A DNA stretch of 64,000 nucleotides from Gentiana macrophylla. Its lineage: Eukaryota; Streptophyta; Magnoliopsida; Gentianales; Gentianaceae. The stretch covers positions 60,730,407 to 60,794,406 of the forward strand of contig CM047817.1 of NCBI GenBank assembly GCA_026214975.1. The letters run 5' to 3'. Under the pieces are notes generated by a model. That model made no database searches. It was given only the letters and a program-made list of their open reading frames with translations, and was not told the DNA's origin. Position numbers and translations under genes: made by a program. This document shows positions 55,920-64,000 of the stretch, in pieces (position 1 is the stretch's first letter; the number at the start of each line of letters is the position of its first letter).

Positions 55920-56683
55920 TAGAAATTAAACATTTTTAGGTACCAAACTCTGTTTGGGTCCATGGGGGTCAGTTGTCAGTACAACTCTAGGAATATATCC
56001 TTTTGGTATTCTTCGGATATTGTTGCACTTATTTTCATATATATAAGCCACACTCCCATAGTATCTATGTTTGGATTGTGTCTTATTTATATGATTTCTC
56101 AGATCTTTTGGCTGAAACTTATTTCCATGATTGAAACTTGAATGATAACCATCCTTTCTTTTGTACTGAGGTCTAGTTTGAGACCTGAAATAAGTCCTTT
56201 GCTGACCTTTGGGTTGAAACTTGTAATAAGTTTTCTGCCTGAAATGATTGTTTTCATCAGTTTGAATCTTGAATCCAGAGATATTCCAGTCATCATCAGT
56301 TGGAAATAATCTGCCTTTGCCCCTGACTTTGTGAATCTTTGAATAATTAATATTCTTGGATTTACTATGATTGAAGTTTCTTTGGTTCTTGGCCTGATCA
56401 GCTTTAGTGGATTTAGCAGTAAATCTACTTTTTCTATTTTCATGATGTTCAGCTAATTTACCCTTTTGATTGAGCCTGTTGTTGTTTACAGCTGACCTTT
56501 TTGAAAATTGACGCTGAGGTTGACTTGATTCACACTGAACTTGTTTTACTGTTCAACATGCTTCTTAATCTGAGGATTTTGTTCAGCTATGAACTTAACA
56601 CCAGTTTTGGTATTGGGTTCAGTTGCCTTACTTGTTCCTCTTTTTGAAGTTTGCTGTGTATCAAATCCTAAGCCAGTTCTGTC
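55920..56683 (-). pseudogene. gag-pol linker (element F)
   Basis: Minus-strand text is rich in Lys, Asn, Gln and aromatic residues: FRQKTYYKFQPKGQQRTYFR, then SQTRPQYKRKDGYHSSFNHG and GSVAYIYENKCNNI, ending TDPHGPKQSLVPK before the protease. This matches the linker of A in composition and in the GPKQ end. Frames change at least twice; a stop (TAA) lies just before the protease. Confidence 0.75.
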
Positions 56684-58085
56684 TCAATATGGCTTTTCAG
56701 ATTTGAATCGATTCTTTGAACTAGATCGAGCAAAGATTCGATTGTTACTCGATGCAATGCGATGGACATCTTGATTCTTTCCTTTGCTAGTTCTGCTTAG
56801 TTTCAACGTGTTCAGTTCATCATTCAATCTTTTGACTTCTAGAATTAGAGATTCTCTCTCAGCTTTGATTGATTCATAACCAGCTTGTATAGTGACAAGT
56901 TGACTCATCAATTCGTCAATAGTTTCTTCTAATTCTGAGGTTTTTGGATTGGAATCGGCTGTTGAAGAACATGCATTTTTCATGGAAATCTGAGCTGAGC
57001 TATATTTAGAGTTTGAATCACATACCTCATTGGGATCTTCCATGTGTGCCATTAAAGCCGTGTCATCTGATAGTCTTTCTGTACCAGCTTCATAGTCTGA
57101 TTCATCTCCAGCAAGGAGTGCTCTTCTGCCAATTCTTCTTGGCTGAGTCTTCTTTGTTAGTTCTGGACATTCAGCTTTGTAGTGTCCAGGCTTCTTACAG
57201 TTGAAGCAAAGATACTCATCATCTTTTCTTTTCTCAGGAGTCTTCTTGATGAACTTTTGAGTTACAGGATGACCATTCTTCATCCTTCTGATTCTACTCA
57301 TCATTAGAGCCATTTGTTCCTCCATTTCATCCAACTGTTGAAGATTGTTTGGTTCTGCTGCAAGTGTTGTGGTCATTTGATGCTGCTGCAAGTGCTGTGG
57401 TCTTTGGTTCTTCCAGAGCTTTGATTATTGCATCTGTACTTGTAAAATCTTCACTGAATTCATAAGCTTTCAAATTTGAGAAGATTTTGAATGAGTCCTC
57501 TATGTCAAGTCTTCTAGATTCTTCTATAGCAGTGACCTTCATCTTCCAGCACGTTGGTAATGCCTTCAAGATTCTTGTATTGATAACTTTCTTTTAGTAT
57601 TCCATCTTGAGTAGATCTAATTCATCCATGATAGCACTGAATCTTGTCTCCATTTTGTCAATGGTCTCTCCAGATTTCATCTTGAAATTCTCAAACTTTT
57701 GTTTTGCAACAGAAATTTTGTTTTCCTTGATTGAGTCAGTTCCGTCACAAACTAGTTGAAGTTTGTCCCACATCTCTTTGGCAGTTGTGCAGTCTTTCAC
57801 CTTTAAGTACGTATTGCTTTCAAGAGTTTTAAGGATAAAGTCCATAGCAACATTGTTGAGATTGTTTCGCTTGCGATCATCACTGGTCCATTCAGCTTTA
57901 GGCTTGGGAACTCGAATTTGATCTTCACCAACAGTCTGTATGTGAGTGATCTGAATTGGTCCTTCAGTGAGTACATCCATCATTTCAACATGAGTAAGCT
58001 AGAAAAGCCTGCATACGACGTTTATATTCATCAAATCTGTCCATGTTGCACATAAGCATTTGTCTGGCATACTGATTGCTATCCA
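56684..58085 (-). pseudogene. Sirevirus gag with zinc knuckle (element F)
   Basis: The ATG at 58085-58083 starts MDSNQYARQMLMCNMDRFDE. A one-base shift near 58000 leads to the frame 57983-57594 (DFILKTLESNTYLKVKDCTT, AKEMWDKLQLVCDGTDSIKE, FENFKMKSGETIDKMETRFS), the copia gag core. The next block (57569-57327) has LPTCWKMKVTAIEESRRLDI. The last (57391-56684) has LCFNCKKPGHYKAECPE, a CCHC zinc knuckle (C-x2-C-x4-H-x4-C), then a long C-terminal coiled coil (LEETIDELMSQLVTIQAGYE, SLILEVKRLNDELNTLKL). The long coiled-coil extension after the knuckle is typical of Sirevirus gag. Confidence 0.92.
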
Positions 58086-58200
58086 TTGTGTGTAAGTGGA
58101 AACTGATTATATAAGAACTGGAAAGTGAGCTTTCTTATGAGAACAACTAAAGGAGATTTAGAGCAAATGAGCTTTTAACAATGGCTTGTTAAAGAAACAC

Positions 58201-58214
58201 CGCTCCGATACCAA
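58201..58214 (-). other. Primer binding site of element F
   Basis: The minus strand reads TTGGTATCGGAGCG, one base from the LTR, matching the initiator tRNA-Met PBS. The leader to the gag ATG is about 115 bases. Confidence 0.9.
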
Positions 58215-58215
58215 T

Positions 58216-59937
58216 TGTTGGTCCCTTGGAAAGGCCAACACAAGTTTAGAGGGAGGGGGAGTTGAATAAACTTGTCCCTAAAACTGGATTTAAAACAAAT
58301 TAAGGTTCAATTAAAACTTGTGTGGAGTTCAGCTGACTAAGCTGAGTTTAAGTCAAACTGACTTAAGCAAAAACTGAGTCAACTGGCAGCGGATATAATT
58401 CTAGCCTTTTTCTTGATCTTGTTATTCTGTATGAAAGCTAAGTGTGTTAAACTGAATTCTGATGAATGTCAGTTTGTGAACTGTGAGATGTATAACAATC
58501 AATTATCAAAATGCTGTAAATAAATGCTAAGTAAATAAATAAATGCGTAAAGTAAATAAGGCCGATATTATAGAGGTTCCAGGTGGTGTAATCCTGTACG
58601 TACTCTCTTCCCCTCTGGTGTGGAGGAAAATTCCACTAGAACTTCTTGAGGTGAACTGTTACAAAACTTCCTAAACAATAGTCCTTGGCTAATCCCTAGC
58701 TTCACTATCTAAACAGTTGTAGAACAGGTAGAATTGCTGCTCTTCAATTGCTTGAACACTGGTCTTTGAAGGGTTACGTATGCCTCTTCACCAGCTACCA
58801 CCACAAACACAGTTTACCCGACTGCTTGTAACAACTGTCCTTCGCAAAACCTTCCCGGTTTGCTTCACAGTCTAAACCTTTGATGTAGAATCAAAGTTGG
58901 GCTGAGAATCAATAAATTGATTCTTGTTTTTGGTTCTTAAAAGTGTCTAACTCTTGATAAATTCTGTGTAGCTTGAACACTTGAAGAAATTCTTGATATG
59001 ATCTTGTTATAGCGCATAGATGATAGCAATTCAAATAAAATGACTAATGCACAAAAATGCTTGTTGATCTCGATAAATTCTTATTCTTGTTGTTCTTGGT
59101 GCAAAGTCCTCTATTTATAGTGTGAGGTCCAACGTTCATCTTGCTTGAATTCGAATTGTATCAACGTCTATCTTGTAACGGCTATATTTTCTGACCGTTC
59201 TGATGTGTCAGTATTTCATCCAATAGAATCCCTTTCTTTATAACGTTCGACTGTACAATCAGTTTGTTGGATGACTGACCTATAAGACTGAGTTTCTTTA
59301 TCAGTTTTATACTTTGTTTATCAGTTGTCAATTTCTTGACTGACTTGGAGCGTTAACTGAGATTTTAATTTTCTTCAAATATCAGTACTCCAGTTTTTCA
59401 TCAGATTATGATTGACTTAATCAGAGTACACCATAAAGAATTATCTTCTAAGAACTCATTGTCCTTATGATTCTTAGGTCTTCATACAAGATCCATAAAG
59501 TCAGTTCAGGTCACCACAATCTTGCCTGAAGTCTAACTTTATAGTCTCGACTTGTAATCTTCATAACTGAGTTTGAACCTCGGTTCTTCAATCTTCTATA
59601 ATCGAGTCTCGTGACCTCGGTTCTTCAATCTTCAGAATCGAGTCTCGTGACCTCGGTTCTTCAACGGGTGTATTCTGAGTCAGTTTGTTTATCTTAACGA
59701 TTTCCAGTTTTTTAAATGACTTCCAGTTTTCAGTTTCACGACACACTAACTATTACAGTGCTTGTCTAATGTAACTTATACAAATATCAGACTCTAGTAA
59801 AACCTGTACATTCAGTTCTAGACATCTTTTAACTTTTCACTGTAACAGCTAACTTCAGCACTTCATCAATGAGGATAAGATAATACTTTGAATAAATATG
59901 ATGAATTATCATCAAAACATAAATTTTATTTCCATCA
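58216..59937 (-). repeat. 5' LTR of Sirevirus F
   Basis: Starts TGTTGGTCCCTTGG and ends ATTTCCATCA on the plus strand (the 3' LTR ends ATTTCCAACA). It has a TATA box at 59112-59120 (minus). A short ATCGAGTCTCGTGACCTCGG duplication near 59600-59660 is absent from the 3' LTR, which has CTGAGTCTGTGACCCTCAG once. Confidence 0.95.
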
Positions 59938-59942
59938 AGGCT
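59938..59942. repeat. Target-site duplication AGGCT, right copy (element F)
   Basis: One mismatch to AGACT at 38251-38255. Element E sequence (TTATAGTCTGCTG) resumes after it, as in G at 52463. Confidence 0.75.
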
Positions 59943-60784
59943 TTATAGTCTGCTGGGGGTGGTTGATCACCTATGGTCTTTTTTGGAGGACTGTTTAGGA
60001 TTCTGAAAATAAGAGGTTGGTGTAAAGCCATATACCTGTAAATGGAGTTTTGGTACTTCATGTCTGTTCACACCTTTGTAAGACCACCTGAGTTTCTCTG
60101 GACCAGTGGGATAAATTGGATCTACATGAAAAAAAGTCGAATAAATGAGAAAGTTTACCTTTCTAAGCAAAGCCAAGTGGTCTAGGGGTAATTCCCTGAG
60201 AAGTAGATAGTTTAAAAAGGGGTGATGCCCTTAAAATTTCTTACCACTCAACCTTGCTTGACTCCCTGGAAAGCAGAAAGATTAATTACCAGGGGTGGTG
60301 CCCTGAAAGTTTCTCACCACTCAGTCTTGCTTGACTCCCTGGAAAGCAGAAAGATTACTAGGGGTGATGCCTTGAAACTTTCTTGCCCAACAACGGAGCT
60401 TAGATTCATTCAGAACAGAAGGGTTTTAGCTTAAATCCAATGGTAGATTGACTGCCTATAATGATATCCATTGGTGGATTAAAGCAAACCTCTAGGTCAT
60501 TGAAAGCCACATGTTTGAAATATGTAGGCATGACCAGAATATTGATGAGTCTTTTGTAGACCAGAGAATCAGTATTGGTAAAGATTAGACGTTAGTGTAA
60601 ATGCAAGGTAACACTGCAACAGTTGTAAGCAACATGGGTGTGTTATCTGAAGTCAAAAAATGACGAGCCAAAGCTTCTCTAAATCAGAGAAGTGGACTAT
60701 ATTCTTAGAATTTGATTCGGTCGAATTCATGAGAACAAGTTGTTGGCAATATCCCATCCATCTTACTGCTTAAGATGATTGACG
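59943..60784 (+). other. Noncoding interior of element E, right part
   Basis: Collinear with G 52463-53400 without the MITE. No gene. The end of homology near 60784 marks a deletion that removed the 3' LTR of E. Confidence 0.7.
60219..60375 (+). repeat. About 70-bp tandem repeat in element E
   Basis: GGGGTG(A/G)TGCC(C/T)T lies at 60219, 60294 and 60361, with CTTGCTTGACTCCCTGGAAA in the first two units. G has one copy (52892-52960). Confidence 0.82.
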
Positions 60785-60961
60785 ATGCTGGATTTTGTCA
60801 TGTATAATTTGAGGCCAATTTAATCTAGGGATGATAGAATCAAGGATGATTTTGGGGGTGATTTTGGTGTTTTATGGCTGAGTCCAAGAATGTATCTTGG
60901 ATTGCCTACGTATCCTGTGTAATGTCCAGGAATCAAGCCTTACGTAGTTCCTGGAATGATG

Positions 60962-60970
60962 TATTTATAG
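60962..60970 (-). promoter_or_regulatory. TATA box in fragment H
   Basis: The minus strand reads CTATAAATACATC. Confidence 0.55.
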
Positions 60971-62768
60971 GCACATGTCCTTCTCTGCCCTAAATTTGGG
61001 GCGGTTTGGTCTATTGACATAATTACCCTTAAATGGGCCTTGCCCTCTTGCCCAAGTAACCTGCTGGATGGTGGGCCTAGGAGCCTGGACTGAAGTCCAT
61101 GGTATCGACTCGATGGACACCGACATGGGTACTCGAGATGGAACACTTGCAAGATCTGCTGGCTGCGGTGGTGATCACTGATTCGTCTCGTATTCGACCC
61201 GATGCGGATAATATACTTGGACTTTTCCACATGCCAGCTGGACCAATTAGATAATTCCACGTGGTGGGGTGAAATCCCGTATCGTCATAAGCCCCCAGGA
61301 TCGCCTCGAGCTCTTGAGGTCGTCCGATCTGTCAAAGGTGTATCTCGCCATCGTCATCCAATGCTCAATTTAAATCGCCATGCAGACTTACTTCTGTGGA
61401 GTCCGACATACGGCCTTTCCATATGCCTTTGCAAACTTTTTTATCTTAGCATTATCTCGTCCCTAGGACTTATAACGTGTGGATAAGTTGACATCGACTT
61501 CGATGCCATACTTGTCGAAGGAATGATGAGATGTCCAACTTGGGACTGTCTCGGTCGAGTCGACTTCTCTGAAGAATTTGACTTGCCCCTGACTTTGGAG
61601 TACGACATTCGGATCTCGAATGTCGATCTAATACGATCTTGAGACTTTGCCTTAGCGCCAGAGATGATGCTTCTTCTTAGGCTTTGCCCTTTTTAACCAA
61701 ACGTTGTCTTTGGCTTCCATCTGTATAAACATTTAGCCGGTCATTTGGACTTGGCTTATTTTTTCCTTGAAAAACTGTCACGTTTTTCCTTCTTTTCTTT
61801 TGTCTTTGAAGTAGACCATCTTGCTTTATTGCGGCCTTTGGCCTTATTTGCACATCGGCCTCTCTCATGTCGATGCATATATGTCGATATCTGCCCTCCA
61901 AGTATCATGAGAACCTTTGGTTTGGATCATATTTGGCCAGTCTTTGTGACTAGGCTTTTTTGTTATAAATGCTGAAATTTTTACAAGTATTTGGTGTCAA
62001 ACACTTTTGTTGCATGTCGATTCCCATTCCTTTGCTCGCTTTTTCTCGAGTATTCAATGTCGACTCGTTGTTGCCTCCAAAGTATAAATTGATTCATCAT
62101 CTTCGTTATACTTTGATGAGTTCCATTTGTCGACCATATGTAACTTGTCTTCCATGCTTTAGCATTTTTGGACTTTTCTTTGTTGTTGCGTGGTAGAAGA
62201 GATGCCCCTGGTTGTCTCATTTCGTTTGTCGGAATCGATGCTCTTTCGGCTGTCGATAGATATTTCCGCCTACGATGTCCTAGTACTTACTGTCTAATAA
62301 GACTGGTAATACGTAAATGTCGCTCTGGATCTCGGTGTCGTGGTGTTTCTTTGTCGTTCATGACTCATGACACATGACTGCCGAGAGTTTTGGACTTGGT
62401 CCGAACTCGATGCCTTAGCCTTTTGGTTCCATGGAACTTTTAGCTTCACTGGCTGTCGATCGAAATGATCATGTTGCCCGGCCTCGATGCCCTAGTAAAT
62501 TCTCTCTCTTGGGAGTCGATTACGCCACGCCGACTCGACTCGGATGCGATGCCATTGCGTTTTCGTCCTATTAGGACTTGTAAACGTTGACTGTCGACAC
62601 TGAAGGCATCCGACTTGCGGATCCTCGTAGACCGTTGAGTAGATCCTTTACGGAGTGGATCCTCGAGATACGCCAGGCACTAGTCAAAAAGTCGCAATAA
62701 CCATAGGGATAGTCCCCGAAATAAGAAGGCTCGTCCCGCCATGCTCGGCCAGAGAGTTCCAAAAAAAT

Positions 62769-62860
62769 AGCTCGACCCGCTTGATTCGGTAGGGTGAGTT
62801 CCAAAATAAGATAGCTCGACCCGCTTGATTCGGTAGGGTGAGTTCCAAAATAATATAGCT
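62769..62860. repeat. 44-bp tandem repeat in fragment H
   Basis: AGCTCGACCCGCTTGATTCG starts at 62769 and 62813, with GAGTTCCAAAATAA between. A partial third copy follows. Confidence 0.9.
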
Positions 62861-63082
62861 CCGAGGTAAGATGCCGAGTCGAACTCGGACTTATTACAGA
62901 TTCACTCATCGGTGAGCTCCAAATATGACGCCTAGTTTTATTTTGCTTCAATTTTTGCAGTATGTTGCTTGTCGCTTTTTGTTGTCTGTCTTTCACGATT
63001 CGATCCCTGGGACTTTTGAATTATGAATTTTGAATTCTGACCTTTCCTTTGAATGTTGTTTGTGTTGTTGAATATTTGCCTA

Positions 63083-63155
63083 GGGTGTAGTCCTTTGGAC
63101 TTAATTCCCTTGCAAAAGCTGCCTTGTGGGGTGTAGTCCTTTGGACTTAATTCCC
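63083..63155. repeat. 45-bp direct repeat in fragment H
   Basis: GGGTGTAGTCCTTTGGACTT starts at 63083 and 63128, each followed by AATTCCC. Confidence 0.9.
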
Positions 63156-63423
63156 CTGTGGCCCCTCAAAGTGTAGTATGAGTACATGACTCATGGTACA
63201 CTTGGATATGAGTCGACCTAGCACTGTACTGCCTTATCGGCTTGACTTGGCTATCTGGTCGGAGCTCGAATCGACTGTCTTGCCTCGTCGGGCTTCTGAC
63301 ATGGTCGAATTGAAAAATCCTACTCGACTGTCGCACTTCGTGGTGCTTCTGAACTGGTCGAATAGGGTATCCATCGTGGGATCTTCCAACTGCTTAGCAT
63401 CGTGGCTTACTGGCAGGTCGGGA

Positions 63424-63550
63424 GTGATATAAGCTCTGTCAGTGACTTGGCTTTTTTCACTGTTTTATTTCTCTTTTGATCGTGTCGAGGTGATATAAGC
63501 ACTGTCAGTGACTTGGCTTTATTCACCATATTATTCCGACTTCATCGTGT
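63424..63550. repeat. 66-bp tandem repeat in fragment H
   Basis: GTGATATAAGC(T/A)CTGTCAGT starts at 63424 and 63490, followed by GACTTGGCTTT(T/A)TTCAC. Confidence 0.9.
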
Positions 63551-63864
63551 TGAGGATTTGTAGTTGTGGTTGACTTTTGCCTCTTTTATCTTTTAATCAC
63601 ATGGACTTCTTTTGCTTTAAGGCTGGTCGAATTTTTGCCTTTGCCATTTTGTATCGTGGTAGATTTGCAATGTGAAGGCTGTAAATCATAACAAACACAA
63701 AAGCGTCTCGAGGAAAGACATGCTTAGTAGAATATTTATGAAATTGTCACATGGACTTATTACAAGACATAAAAATGTAAAAACAGAAGTTAATTGAGAT
63801 AAGGCTTAGCTTATTTGGTGTAGTCTGTTGGTATCATGCTTAGATGGCAGGCGGACTTACATAA

Positions 63865-64000
63865 GATTGCCTTCGAGCTCCGAATATTATGCTGAGGCGA
63901 GCTTGGTCTTATTAAAGATGCGCCGAAAGCTCAAATATGATGCGAGGCCAAGCTCGGTCTTATAAAGATGGCGCCGAGCCAAGCTCGGTCTTATAAAAGA
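63865..64000. repeat. Degenerate tandem repeat at the window end
   Basis: GAGCTTGGTCTTATTAAAGATG-like units (AAGCTCGGTCTTATAAAGAT) repeat at about 40-50 bp three times and run to the window edge. Confidence 0.8.

Larger units (their letters stand above)
38256..59937 (-). mobile_element. Element F: Sirevirus-like Ty1/copia element, both LTRs, split by element G
   Basis: LTRs at 38256-39950 and 58216-59937 flank a minus-strand interior. From the 5' side it has PBS, gag with zinc knuckle, linker, protease, integrase, then element G (44403-54671), then RT, RNase H, spacer, the extra ORF, a second small frame, and the PPT. Without G it is about 11.4 kb. Relative to element A it lacks about 350 bp of pol between integrase and RT, at the right edge of G. 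The D-S-G, D-D-E and YVDD catalytic motifs are all present, so F is less decayed than A. It still has frameshifts in gag, linker, RT and the extra ORF. Confidence 0.93.
33143..60784 (+). mobile_element. Element E: ORF-less copia-type element (LARD-like), split by Sirevirus F and truncated
   Basis: The left LTR is 33143-34537, followed by a PBS TGGTATCAGAGAC. The interior runs 34553-38255 and resumes at 59943-60784; Sirevirus F occupies 38256-59937 with TSD AGACT/AGGCT. The interior is collinear with element G over about 4 kb (for example E 35940-36420 with G 50010-50430) but neither has an ORF over about 120 codons or a clear gag/pol domain. Homology to G stops near 60784, so E has lost its 3' part and 3' LTR. 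The bases before it are CTAGT (33138-33142), the likely TSD. I call it a large retrotransposon derivative; a fully decayed copia element is the alternative. Confidence 0.75.
60785..64000 (-). mobile_element. Fragment H: probable long gypsy (Tat/Ogre-type) LTR, runs out of window
   Basis: A minus-strand TATA box (CCTATAAATACATCATTCCA, near 60955-60970) is followed by a leader containing CTACGTAAGGC and CCTACGTAGGCAATCC-like text (60880-60960), which I know from R-U5 regions of Tat/Ogre-type LTRs. Upstream (61000-64000) is a long U3-like region without coding sequence and with four minisatellites. ORFs across it have no domain. The edge toward E is not an LTR terminus, so H is truncated there. 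The assignment rests on layout, not on protein motifs. Confidence 0.45.

Noticed and set aside
61202..62996. Several ORFs of 70-140 codons in fragment H
   Set aside because: No domains, overlapping on both strands, in a U3-like region with tandem repeats.

Overview
This window is intergenic heterochromatin-like DNA from a flowering plant, probably a eudicot; I cannot name the species. I see no host housekeeping gene, rRNA, tRNA or CRISPR. Almost all of it is transposable elements nested in one another: Ty1/copia Sireviruses, Ty3/gypsy Athila and Tat/Ogre-type elements, non-autonomous copia derivatives, a CACTA DNA transposon, a Mutator-type MITE, and a broken gene for a plant mobile domain (PMD) protein.

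Layout. (1) 1-11363: element A, a plus-strand Sirevirus missing its 5' end. It holds degenerate gag-pol, an extra ORF after pol, a PPT and a 3' LTR. The LTR is split by a CACTA element (6523-10706, TSD CAT). (2) 11364-14028 and 24621-about 27480: element B, a minus-strand Tat/Ogre-type gypsy. A sits in its RNase H region. Element C, an Athila-type gypsy (14029-24620, TSD ATGGT), sits in its gag. (3) About 27480-31363: region D, with a 95-bp tandem array full of GACGTT/AACGTC motifs and a five-exon PMD pseudogene. It ends at a breakpoint carrying templated filler DNA. (4) 31405-33142: gypsy LTR and PPT fragment I. (5) 33143-60784: element E, a plus-strand copia-type element with no ORFs. It is split by Sirevirus F (38256-59937, minus). 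F's pol is in turn split by G (44403-54671, plus), a relative of E. G carries an unidentified 2.3-kb block and a 182-bp MITE with 9-bp TSDs. (6) About 60785-64000: fragment H, which looks like a long Tat/Ogre-type LTR with four minisatellites.

How the parts relate. The order of events can be read from interrupted reading frames and target-site duplications: B, then A and C, then CACTA into A; and I, then E, then F, then G, then the MITE. All large coding regions carry frameshifts or stops, so nothing here is clearly autonomous. Many breaks and LTR-LTR differences are single-base homopolymer indels, so some may be assembly errors.

Most interesting: an extra ORF after pol in both Sireviruses, with an exact 16-nt motif just after each pol stop; repeated PPT-like AGTGGGAG motifs through the ORF-less E/G family; second PPT copies in F and C; the CACTA insertion just after a Sirevirus TATA box; and the filler junction.
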